Shown here one piece after another: positions 34,069 to 40,870 of a stretch of 40,870 nt of DNA. Under the pieces are notes generated by a model, which did no database searches, was not told the DNA's origin, and saw only the letters and a list, made by a program, of their open reading frames with translations. The position numbers and the translations under genes are program-made. The stretch spans positions 1 to 40,870 of the forward strand of contig NZ_KB894428.1 in the NCBI RefSeq assembly GCF_000374445.1, given 5' to 3'. This DNA comes from Actinokineospora enzanensis DSM 44649 (GTDB lineage: Bacteria; Actinomycetota; Actinomycetes; Mycobacteriales; Pseudonocardiaceae). Every line of letters starts with the position of its first letter. The first letter of the stretch is position 1.

Positions 34069-34102
34069 CCAGTTGCCAGACGCGATGTACCAGTTACCAG
34101 AC
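34069..34102. promoter_or_regulatory. two 13-bp direct repeats upstream of the trypsin gene
   Basis: CCAGTTGCCAGAC (34069-34081) and CCAGTTACCAGAC (34090-34102) are 21 bp apart, two helical turns, about 95-125 bp before the trypsin start. They fit an activator or repressor site. Confidence 0.5.
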
Positions 34103-34287
34103 AGCTCGCCCGAAACATGACCTAGTGTCCGAATAACAACACCCATCAGCCCATATACCGAACACCAGCCCCAACATTGGCTCACCCATGAGCCGCGCCG
34201 GCTCACCCGGCGGCTCTGCGCCAGGCCCTGCTGGTTCCCCGTCGACTTTCGATGCCCGCCAGGGCGAGAAGCCCGCACCGTGGGGGT

Positions 34288-34358
34288 CTGGGGGCTCGGC
34301 CCCCAGAAACGACGAACGGGCGATCCCCGCTCGCGCTTTCCGCGAGCATGGATCGCCC
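34288..34358 (-). terminator. tRNA-His downstream module: nested hairpin plus GC hairpin
   Basis: Read on the minus strand after the tRNA: outer arms GGGCGATCC (34318-34326) and GGATCGCCC (34350-34358), inner arms GCTCGCG (329-335) and CGCGAGC (341-347), then TTCGTCGTTTCT, then CTGGGGG/CCCCCAG (34288-34294, 34300-34306). Confidence 0.75.
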
Positions 34359-34367
34359 AATCGCCCG

Positions 34368-34441
34368 GGTGAGTGACGGGACTTGAACCCGCGACTTCCT
34401 GGACCACAACCAGGTGCTCTACCAGCTGAGCTACACCCACC
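34368..34441 (-). tRNA. tRNA-His (anticodon GUG)
   Basis: The acceptor GTGGGTG pairs with CACTCAC, with the His-specific extra G at position -1 opposite C73 (34441 and 34368). The anticodon stem CCTGG/CCAGG encloses TTGTGGT, anticodon GTG; T arm CGGGT-TCAAGTC type. CCA is not encoded. Confidence 0.95.
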
Positions 34442-34513
34442 ATCGCTCCACGAGGGCTTGGCCCCGTGGTGCTGGAATATCGTAGCGTGCCTCCCGGCCC
34501 GGGTTGAACCGGG

Positions 34514-35119
34514 TTACCGGTTCTCGGCGAGCAGGGCGCCCGCGACGGCCTTGGCCTCCTCGGTGCTGGGGCCGGGGTCGGGCACGAACACGGTGCCCCG
34601 GTAGTAGCGCAGCTCGCGGATGGACTCGCGGATGTCGGCCAGGGCGCGGTGGGCCAGGCCCTTCTCCGGCTGCGCGTAGTACACGCGCGGGTACCAGCGG
34701 CGGCACAGTTCCTTGATGGAGGAGACGTCGACCATGCGGTAGTGCAGGTGGGCGTCGAGCAGCGGCATGTCGCGGGCGATGAAGCCGCGGTCGGTGGCGA
34801 TGGAGTTGCCGCAGAGCGGGGCGGTGCGCGGCTCGGGCACCCACTGGCGCACGTACTCCAGGACCTGCGCCTCGGCTTCCTCGATGGTCAGCGTGGAGGC
34901 GCGGACCTCCTCGGTGAGGCCGCTGCGGCCGTGCATGTCGCGGACGATCTCGGGCATGCCCGCGAGCCGGTCGTCGCCGGTGTGCACGACGAGGTCGATA
35001 CCGTCGCCGAGGATGTTCAGTTCGGAGTCGGTGACCAGGGCGGCGATCTCGATCAGGGCGTCGTGGCCCAGTTCGAGTCCGGTCATCTCGCAGTCGATCC
35101 ATACCAGGCGGTCGGTCAC
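34514..35119 (-). CDS. orn: oligoribonuclease
   Basis: A 201-residue 3'-to-5' exoribonuclease of the DEDDh group that degrades 2-5-nt RNA, including pGpG, the breakdown product of c-di-GMP. Starts at the GTG at 35117-35119. Motifs: [20 protein letters not shown] (Asp and Glu of motif 1), [16 protein letters not shown] (Asp of motif 2), [20 protein letters not shown] (His and Asp of motif 3), and the C-terminal [18 protein letters not shown]. Length and motifs are typical. In this window it complements the diguanylate cyclase as a possible final step of c-di-GMP turnover, though the genes are not linked. Confidence 0.96.
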   Translation of the reverse strand: MTDRLVWIDCEMTGLELGHDALIEIAALVTDSELNILGDGIDLVVHTGDDRLAGMPEIVRDMHGRSGLTEEVRASTLTIEEAEAQVLEYVRQWVPEPRTAPLCGNSIATDRGFIARDMPLLDAHLHYRMVDVSSIKELCRRWYPRVYYAQPEKGLAHRALADIRESIRELRYYRGTVFVPDPGPSTEEAKAVAGALLAENR

Positions 35120-35260
35120 CCGGCGAAGCTTAGTCCGACACGTCGGATGTTCGGCCCGCTCACCCGCGCGCCGCGCCGGACCGGGAGTGTCGCGGGTGGA
35201 CTGGGCCGCTTGGAGTAGGCCCTGTGGCGGCGGGCCCGGGGATGGATCACGCTGGTCGCC

Positions 35261-36736
35261 ATGGGCAAGGATGTCGAGCCGACGGAGTTCACCGGAGCGG
35301 ACCGGGCACGGTTCCGGCAGAAGGTGCGGCGCTGCCTGGACGTGTTCGCGCAGATGCTGGCGGAGTCCCGGTTCGAGGCGGACCGCCCGATGGCGGGCGT
35401 GGAGATCGAGCTGAACCTGGTGGACGACGCAGGCGAGCCGTCGATGCGCAACGCCCAGGTGCTCGACGCCATCTCGGACCCGGCCTTCCAGACCGAGCTG
35501 GGCCGGTTCAACATCGAGATCAACCTCCCGCCGCAGCGGCTGGGCCCGGACGGCCTGCGCCGGTTCGAGGACCTGGTCCGCGCCGACCTGAACGAGGCGG
35601 AGGCGAAGGCGGCCAGGGTGGGCGCGCACATCGTGATGGTCGGCATCCTGCCGTCGCTGCGCCCGGAGCACACCGGCTCGGGCGCGCTGTCGGCGAACCC
35701 GCGCTACCGCCTGTTGAACGAGCAGGTCCTGGCCGCCAGAGGCGAGGACCTGCAGATCAACATCGGTGGCGCCGAACGCCTGGTCACGGCGGCCGACTCG
35801 ATCGCCCCGGAGAGCGCGTGCACGAGCGTGCAGTACCACCTGCAGGTCGCCCCGGACGACTTCGCGCGGTTCTGGAACGCGAGCCAGGTGGCGGCCGGTG
35901 CCCAGGTGGCGGTGGGGGCGAACGCGCCGTTCCTGTTCGGCAAACACCTGTGGGCGGAGACCAGGGTGGCCCTGTTCGAGCAGGCCACCGACACCCGCCC
36001 GGACGAGCTCAAGGCCCAGGGCGTCCGCCCGAGGGTGTGGTTCGGCGACCGGTGGATCACGTCGATCTTCGACCTGTTCGAGGAGAACGTGCAGTACTAC
36101 TCGGCCCTGCTGCCCCTGTGCGACGAGGAGGACCCGGCGGAGGTCCTCGACCGGGGCGACATCCCGCAACTGCACGAGCTGCGGCTGCACAACGGGACGG
36201 TCTACCGCTGGAACCGCCCGATCTACGACGTGGTGCGCGACCGGCCGCATCTGCGCGTGGAGAACCGGGTGCTGCCTGCCGGGCCGTCGGTGGTGGACAC
36301 GATGGCGAATGGGGCGTTCTACTTCGGACTTGTGCGGGCGTTGGTGGACCAGGATCGTCCTATCTGGACTCAGATGAGCTTCGCCGCTGCCGCGGACAAT
36401 TTTCATGCTTCTGCGCGTAATGGGATTGACGCGCGGATGTATTGGCCGGGGGTGGGGGAGGTGCCTGCCACGGAGCTGGTGTTGCGGAAGTTGCTGCCGT
36501 TGGCCTATGAGGGGCTCGATGCGTGGGGGGTTGCGACCGCGGATCGGGATCGGCTGCTGGGGATCATCGAGCAGCGGTGTCTGACGGGGCGCAATGGTGC
36601 TACTTGGCAGGTGGATGTGGTGCGCTCGTTGGAGCGGGGGGACGTGGACCGGCGGGAGGCATTGCGGGAGATGACGTGTCGGTATCGGGATCTGATGCAT
36701 ACCAACGAACCTGTGCATACGTGGCCGGTCGACTGA
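35261..36736 (+). CDS. glutamate-cysteine ligase family 2 (GCS2) protein
   Basis: 491 residues. GCS2 enzymes join the side-chain carboxyl of glutamate to cysteine or other amines, using ATP. Seen: [20 protein letters not shown] (metal/ATP-binding Glu pair), [39 protein letters not shown] and [20 protein letters not shown]. Actinobacteria use mycothiol rather than glutathione, so the product is uncertain; relatives are annotated as glutamate-cysteine ligase or carboxylate-amine ligase, and the ergothioneine enzyme EgtA is a relative. From about 36290 codon choice changes to more G- and T-ending codons without loss of frame. Confidence 0.88.
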   Translation: MGKDVEPTEFTGADRARFRQKVRRCLDVFAQMLAESRFEADRPMAGVEIELNLVDDAGEPSMRNAQVLDAISDPAFQTELGRFNIEINLPPQRLGPDGLRRFEDLVRADLNEAEAKAARVGAHIVMVGILPSLRPEHTGSGALSANPRYRLLNEQVLAARGEDLQINIGGAERLVTAADSIAPESACTSVQYHLQVAPDDFARFWNASQVAAGAQVAVGANAPFLFGKHLWAETRVALFEQATDTRPDELKAQGVRPRVWFGDRWITSIFDLFEENVQYYSALLPLCDEEDPAEVLDRGDIPQLHELRLHNGTVYRWNRPIYDVVRDRPHLRVENRVLPAGPSVVDTMANGAFYFGLVRALVDQDRPIWTQMSFAAAADNFHASARNGIDARMYWPGVGEVPATELVLRKLLPLAYEGLDAWGVATADRDRLLGIIEQRCLTGRNGATWQVDVVRSLERGDVDRREALREMTCRYRDLMHTNEPVHTWPVD

Positions 36737-36738
36737 GC

Positions 36739-36747
36739 TTGTCCACA
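36739..36747. promoter_or_regulatory. exact DnaA-box sequence TTGTCCACA
   Basis: TTGTCCACA lies in the 24-bp gap between two convergent genes. It matches the actinomycete DnaA box; a single site may be chance. Confidence 0.3.
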
Positions 36748-36760
36748 GCGGAGGGATGCC

Positions 36761-38260
36761 TCAGGGCTTGATCAGGAATTGGCGGATGAGGTCGGGAACG
36801 GCCTCGTCCGCCACCGCCAGCCCCTGTGCGTCGCCAAGATCCCGGATCGGGTAGGCGCCGTTGCCCGCGGCGGTGATGGCGGTGAGGGTGAAGAGGTGGG
36901 CGCGGCGTTGGAAAAGGGTGCGAGTGAGCTTCCAGCCGATGATGCCGGTGCGTTGCAGCGCGACCGTACGACGATCCAGCGTCCCCGAGCGGGAGATCAG
37001 GTAGCGGTCCGTGAGGGCGTGACCGAGCACGCGGTACCGGTCAAGTCCGACAAGGACCGACAGCGGCAGCAGTACCAGCGACAGCAGCCACACCCAGCTC
37101 GGCCAGTCCGCAACGACGTGCAGTCCATACAGCACAGCCACGAACACCACCGTCGGCACGACCGCACGCACGATCCGGCGGGTGCGTGCCCGCAGCGGGT
37201 GGCTGGTGATCGGTTCGGCGGTCGGTGTCGTGGATACCGCGAGTACGTCGGCGGCGACGCGTTCGGCTTCCGTGCGTGGAGCGGGTGGGACCAACAGGTT
37301 GCTGCCGCCCTGCCGGTTCAGGCCCGTGGTGATCGCGGTGAGCCGCGCGCCGTCCGCGGTGCGCAGCAGCAGTGGTTGGTGCAGGGCCACCCCGCGCAGC
37401 CGCTTCTCCTCGATTGACACCGAGCGGGTGGTGAGCAGGCCGCGGCGGACGCGGACTGTGCCGTCGTGGTGGCGGGTGAGGTTGTAGTTGTGGTTCTGCA
37501 GCAGATACCCCAACAGCGATGCGAGCACGGACAGCACAACCACCACCCCGGCCGTCACCGGCACGAGAGTGGTCCAGTCCGTGCGGCCGAGCCAGCCGAA
37601 CACCCTGCGGATCAGGCCGACCTCGGAGAAGCGCAGGTTCAGCTCGTTGGCCAGGTTCATCAGGAACCCCACCAGGATGCCGATACTGACCAGCCCCGAC
37701 AGCGACAACGGCGCGTACCGGCACCAGCGTTTGTCCAACGTGGACAGCCGAGTGCCCGCGTCCCCCTGCGGTGCCTGCACGCTCGTGCGTTGCAGGAACA
37801 CCTTGCGGAGGCGGTCGGCCTCGGCGGCCGTGACCGCGTCCAGGACGACGACGCCCTCGCCCGGTTTGCGCTCGTGTTGGCCGGTGCCGACGCGCACGGC
37901 GGACAGGCCGAACAGGCGGTGGCCCAGCTTGGCGGTGAGGTCGACGGTGCGGATGCGGTCGCGCGGGATGGAGCGGCGGCGGCGGACGATCACGCCGTGG
38001 TGGAGCTCGACCTGGGTGTCGGTGATCCGGTACTTGGTCGTCAGCCAGGACAGCAGGCCGAACAGGATGATCACCCCGGCGGCGGCCGCGCCGACGATCA
38101 CCCGCCAGGTCTCCGCGTTGCCCAGGAAGATCAGCGCGAACAGCGCGGGCAGCAGGCCGAGCAGCTCGTTGAGCGGCCGCACCACGATCATCCGCGGGTC
38201 CAGCCTGCCCCACTCCGGCGCCGCCTCCACGTACTCCGGCGCCGCGGGCAACGACGTCAC
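36761..38260 (-). CDS. bacterial PH-domain membrane protein, YdbT type
   Basis: 499 residues from the GTG at 38258-38260. Contains repeated bPH2 (DUF304) domains: YRITDTQVELHHGVIVRRRR with SIPRDRIRTVDLTAKLGHRL; NYNLTRHHDGTVRVRRGLLT with SIEEKRLRGVALHQPLL; and RYRVLGHALTDRYLISRSGT with VALQRTGIIGWKLTRTLFQR. Pairs of membrane helices lie between them. It forms an operon with the smaller bPH2 protein, whose stop overlaps its start (GTGA), the typical ydbS-ydbT pair of Gram-positives. Role unknown; in Bacillus the pair is linked to resistance against a bacteriocin (amylocyclicin). Confidence 0.9.
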   Translation of the reverse strand: MTSLPAAPEYVEAAPEWGRLDPRMIVVRPLNELLGLLPALFALIFLGNAETWRVIVGAAAAGVIILFGLLSWLTTKYRITDTQVELHHGVIVRRRRSIPRDRIRTVDLTAKLGHRLFGLSAVRVGTGQHERKPGEGVVVLDAVTAAEADRLRKVFLQRTSVQAPQGDAGTRLSTLDKRWCRYAPLSLSGLVSIGILVGFLMNLANELNLRFSEVGLIRRVFGWLGRTDWTTLVPVTAGVVVVLSVLASLLGYLLQNHNYNLTRHHDGTVRVRRGLLTTRSVSIEEKRLRGVALHQPLLLRTADGARLTAITTGLNRQGGSNLLVPPAPRTEAERVAADVLAVSTTPTAEPITSHPLRARTRRIVRAVVPTVVFVAVLYGLHVVADWPSWVWLLSLVLLPLSVLVGLDRYRVLGHALTDRYLISRSGTLDRRTVALQRTGIIGWKLTRTLFQRRAHLFTLTAITAAGNGAYPIRDLGDAQGLAVADEAVPDLIRQFLIKP

Positions 38261-38781
38261 GTCGCGTCCCCTGGCGTGGCCTGCGTGGTGGCGCTGAGCT
38301 CGTCGACGATCCGGGCCGCCACGTCCGCGTCCAGGCCCTCGATGGTGACCGGCCCGCGCGCGGACGCGGTGGTCACGGTGACGGTCGACAGCTTGAGCAG
38401 CTGCTGCAACGGCCCACGCCCGGTGTCGACGGTCTGGATCCGCGAGATCGGCGCCAGCCGCCACTCCTGGGTGACCCACCCGCTCCTGGTGAACACCGCA
38501 TCCGCCGTCGTCTCCCACCGGTGCACCCGGTACCGCCACAGCGGCATCACCACGATGTGCGCGACCCCCACGACGGCGGACACCACGGCCGTGTAGCCCA
38601 ACCACCGCGGCGGCGAGTCCGACACCGCCCAGACGACGCCCTGCGCCCCCAGCAGAACCACCCACAGCACCACGGCCTGCAACGCCCAATGCGCCACGGC
38701 GCGCTTGCTGACCAGGTTCGCTGGCGCCCGCAGCCCCCACTCCGACTCACTCACAAGTACCAGTGTGTCCCCGGCGGGCAT
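38257..38781 (-). CDS. bacterial PH-domain membrane protein, YdbS type
   Basis: 174 residues: two membrane helices (ALQAVVLWVVLLGAQGVVWA and YTAVVSAVVGVAHIVVMPLW) followed by one bPH2 domain, WRYRVHRWETTADAVFTRSG, APISRIQTVDTGRGPLQQLL and VTVTTASARGPVTIEGLDAD. The ORF starts at an ATG at 38781; a GTG ten codons later (SESEWGLRAPANL) may be the true start. Its TGA overlaps the GTG of the YdbT-type gene by 4 bases, so the two are translationally coupled and probably form one complex. Confidence 0.9.
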   Translation of the reverse strand: MPAGDTLVLVSESEWGLRAPANLVSKRAVAHWALQAVVLWVVLLGAQGVVWAVSDSPPRWLGYTAVVSAVVGVAHIVVMPLWRYRVHRWETTADAVFTRSGWVTQEWRLAPISRIQTVDTGRGPLQQLLKLSTVTVTTASARGPVTIEGLDADVAARIVDELSATTQATPGDAT

Positions 38782-38790
38782 GATCCCGCA

Positions 38791-39204
38791 TCAAACCTGG
38801 GACGTACCTGGCAGCCGAACCCCACGCGCCCGCGCCCAGGCCCGCGTCGCGTCGAAGACCCAACCGGTCGCCCAGCCGGGGTCGACGTGGTCGATGTAGG
38901 TCAGGATCCCGGACAACGCGACCGCGAACGCCGTCGCGTGCGTCTCCCGCAACGGCCCCACCAGCCGTTCCGCCGCCAGGGGGTGGTGTCCGGCGGCGAT
39001 GAGCGCCAACGCCAGGTAGGCGCGGTCGAGCCAGGGCGCGGCCCGGCGCGGCCTTGGTGGCAGCCGGTGGGTGGCCGGGGGTCTCGTTGCGGATCGGCTC
39101 GGCCTGGCGTTTCTCGGTTGCGCCGTTGTTTCGCAAGTAGCGCACGAGGCGTGTGCAGACCTGTGCCCGCGCAAGGCATCGTCCATTGCCGCGGGGAGTT
39201 TCAT
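38791..39204 (-). CDS. hypothetical helical protein
   Basis: 137 residues. The second half is convincing (APWLDRAYLALALIAAGHHP, LAAERLVGPLRETHATAFAV, LTYIDHVDPGWATGWVFDAT) and looks like a helical repeat fold; the first 50 residues are Cys/Arg/Ser-rich and unlike it, so the real start may be later or the frame may have shifted. It is divergent from the HTH-TPR regulator at 39390. No family is recognised. Confidence 0.5.
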   Translation of the reverse strand: MKLPAAMDDALRGHRSAHASCATCETTAQPRNARPSRSATRPPATHRLPPRPRRAAPWLDRAYLALALIAAGHHPLAAERLVGPLRETHATAFAVALSGILTYIDHVDPGWATGWVFDATRAWARARGVRLPGTSQV

Positions 39205-39389
39205 TCGTTGTCACGTGGCCAGCGAACCGGTTTCCGCGAGGGCGCGGGAGTGTGCGAGCGATGCTGGACGCGGGCCGAGGCGGGCAAAGGGTGTCACTTG
39301 GGGTGCTACTTGGCCGAAGCCCGGCTCGCCGGTTCTTCCCGGCGCTACCCTCGATTCCTGGTCGGCTACCGACTGCCGGAGAGGTACGT

Positions 39390-40763
39390 ATGGCCGCAGG
39401 TCAGGGTAATCGGGCGCTGCGTGGATTGCTCGCCGAGGCCGAGACCAGCAACTCCGCGCTGGCGCGGGCGATTGTCCGCTCGGGTGCCGCCGAGGGATAC
39501 CACCTCGGTACCTCGGCCGGATCGGTCCGGCGCATGCTCGACGGCGCGCAGCCGCGGTCGCCGGTGCCGAGGATCGTGGCGAGAGTGCTATCGCGCAAGC
39601 TCGGTTACCGGGTCTCGGTCGCCGATTGTGGGTTCGTGGTTTCCTCGGAAGTGGTAGACACGTTCGACGGGTTCCGCACCTCGCCGACCCTGGATGGCAC
39701 GATCGCCATCGTGACCGAGCTTTCGAAACGTGATCTGCACCGGCGCAACTTCATGCTCGGCTCGGTCTTCGCGGCCGCCGCCTTCGCGGGGCCCGCGTGG
39801 TTCGCGATCACCGCGGCGGCGCCGGGGGACCTGGCGCGGGCGGGCGGCGCGCGGGTCGGCCCGGCCGATATCGAGGTGCTGCGGGACACCGTGCGGCATT
39901 TCGAGGCCATGCACCGCAGGCACGGTGGTGGGCTGGTACGCGGCCAGGTCGTGCAGTTCCTGCACCAGCAGGCCAGGATCTTCGGCGACGCGAGCTACAC
40001 CGACGCCGTTGGCAGGCAGATGGCCGGGGTCCTGGCGGAGATGGCGTTCCTGGCGGGCCTCACCACGGTCGACAGCGGGCGGGCGGCCCTGGGGCAGCGG
40101 TACTACGCGCAGGCGCTCGGGTTGGCCGTGCGCGCGGGGGATCGGTCGTTCGCGGCGAACCTGCTCGCCGAGATGGGGCGGGAGACCATCGATATCGGCA
40201 TGAACAGCGGCGACATCCCCGGCAACGGGCAGCACGCCGTCGCGCTGGCCAGGTCCGCGCTCCAGGTGATCGGCGACCGGGCGACGCCCGCGAGCACCGC
40301 GTACTTCCACGTCATCGAGGCGCGGGCGCTGGGGATGCTGGGTGACACGCGGGCGACGGTCCACGCGCTCGACCAGGCGCGGCGGGCGTTCGACCAAGGG
40401 CCCGCCGAGGAACCCGCCTGGCTCGGGCACTACACGGAGGTCGACCTCGCCTCGGACGTCGGCCAGTGCCTGCGCGACGCCGACCGGCCGCGGCAGGGGT
40501 TGGCCCTGCTGGAGCGGGCGCTGGCGACATTGCCCGCGGGGCGGGTGACCTCGAAGGCCAAGACCCGCATCCACATCGCCGCGGCGCACATCGAGCTGGG
40601 GGATTTCGACGCGGCCGACCACGCCACGGTCATCGCACTGGACGCCGTCAACGCGTTGTCGTCGGAGCGGGCCGTGGAGCGGGTGCGGGCATTGCAGAAG
40701 CGGGCGCGGAAGGCGGGCGCTCGTCAGGTGGACGAGCGTATCTCCGCCTTCCTCGCCACCTAG
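39390..40763 (+). CDS. HTH-TPR-like regulator with a twin-arginine-like internal segment, ending at a miniature element
   Basis: 457 residues from the ATG at 39390, behind GGAGAGG. The N-terminus (RALRGLLAEAETSNSALARA, then HLGTSAGSVRRMLDGAQPRS) is the divergent HTH of the actinobacterial XRE-TPR group; a segment RRNFMLGSVFAAAAFAGPAW resembles a Tat signal in the middle; the rest is TPR-like (QRYYAQALGLAVRAGDRSFA, ARALGMLGDTRATVHALDQA, AHIELGDFDAADHATVIALD). Ligand and targets are unknown. The stop TAG lies in the CTAG where the second miniature element is inserted, so the C-terminus appears complete. Confidence 0.85.
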   Translation: MAAGQGNRALRGLLAEAETSNSALARAIVRSGAAEGYHLGTSAGSVRRMLDGAQPRSPVPRIVARVLSRKLGYRVSVADCGFVVSSEVVDTFDGFRTSPTLDGTIAIVTELSKRDLHRRNFMLGSVFAAAAFAGPAWFAITAAAPGDLARAGGARVGPADIEVLRDTVRHFEAMHRRHGGGLVRGQVVQFLHQQARIFGDASYTDAVGRQMAGVLAEMAFLAGLTTVDSGRAALGQRYYAQALGLAVRAGDRSFAANLLAEMGRETIDIGMNSGDIPGNGQHAVALARSALQVIGDRATPASTAYFHVIEARALGMLGDTRATVHALDQARRAFDQGPAEEPAWLGHYTEVDLASDVGQCLRDADRPRQGLALLERALATLPAGRVTSKAKTRIHIAAAHIELGDFDAADHATVIALDAVNALSSERAVERVRALQKRARKAGARQVDERISAFLAT

Positions 40764-40870
40764 TGGTGCGACCCAGAACGTCGACCATGTCTCGACCCGC
40801 CCACGACGTGCCTGACGGCACCGCCGAAACGACCAAGTACATCCAGTACGAGGCCGTCCCGGCGGCACCG
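40760..40870. mobile_element. miniature inverted-repeat element, copy 2, cut by the window edge
   Basis: From CTAG at 40760 the next 107 bases match copy 1 at 15695 except for two bases (CCATG for CCGCG). The right end lies outside the window. As in copy 1, the left CTAG supplies the TAG stop of the upstream gene. Confidence 0.85.

Noticed and set aside
39588..40868. minus-strand frames starting in the miniature element (MPPGRPRTGCTWSFRRC)
   Set aside because: They share a start only because both lie on copies of the element and then run antisense over real genes.

Overview
The window is high-GC actinobacterial chromosome. Codons end mostly in G or C, GTG and TTG starts are common, and there is a SARP regulator, an LCP cell-wall ligase, secreted S1 and M28 proteases, SmpB and several helix-turn-helix regulators with TPR tails. 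The mix is most like a Pseudonocardiales soil actinomycete (Saccharothrix, Actinokineospora or Crossiella type). That placement is inference, not a species call.

Layout. 0-0.5 kb: 3' end of an ISAs1-type transposase, then a gap with DnaA-box-like sequences. 0.5-4.5 kb: a minus-strand run of a serine-hydrolase lipoprotein, Bcp peroxiredoxin, a second lipoprotein, a small membrane protein, smpB and a tRNA with a Leu anticodon, then two small convergent genes. 4.6-6.8 kb: a TetR regulator divergent from a Baeyer-Villiger-type monooxygenase with a palindrome between them. 6.8-11.7 kb: a BldD-like regulator, an LCP-LytR_C protein and an unusual phospholipase A2/acyltransferase-3-like membrane fusion. 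11.7-15.9 kb: a structured leader and a very large HTH-SARP-NB-ARC-TPR regulator that ends at a 167-bp miniature inverted-repeat element. 15.9-21.6 kb: an MFS transporter, an SDR oxidoreductase and a membrane diguanylate cyclase. 21.7-27 kb: a streptogrisin-like protease, LysR regulator, DUF4184 membrane protein and M28 aminopeptidase. 26.9-31.3 kb: a lower-GC accessory stretch with small membrane proteins, an HTH-TPR regulator with two small divergent genes, and a Nudix pseudogene. 31.4-40.8 kb: tRNA-Lys, an L,D-transpeptidase, an S4 protein, a trypsin, tRNA-His, oligoribonuclease, a GCS2 ligase, a pair of bacterial PH-domain membrane proteins, and a second HTH-TPR regulator that again ends at a copy of the miniature element.

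Most striking signal. Ahead of the diguanylate cyclase, 13 near-repeats lie at 19.1-20.1 kb. Read on the minus strand, each is a complete tiny gene: a Shine-Dalgarno sequence, a 6-9 nt spacer, ATG, the peptide (R)SRDW, and TGA. Eleven of 13 encode exactly M(R)SRDW. Among these the base changes are synonymous on the minus strand (Ser TCC, TCT and AGC; Arg CGC and CGT) while they change amino acids on the plus strand. All repeat spacings are multiples of 3, which fits an open plus-strand frame running into the cyclase gene, so the segment may be read on both strands. I know of no described system of this form.

Other connections. The BldD-like regulator lacks the known c-di-GMP motif although a diguanylate cyclase is encoded nearby. 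All three tRNAs share one downstream module of a nested hairpin followed by a GC hairpin. The miniature element sits in CTAG at the TAG stop codon of two regulator genes and leaves both intact.
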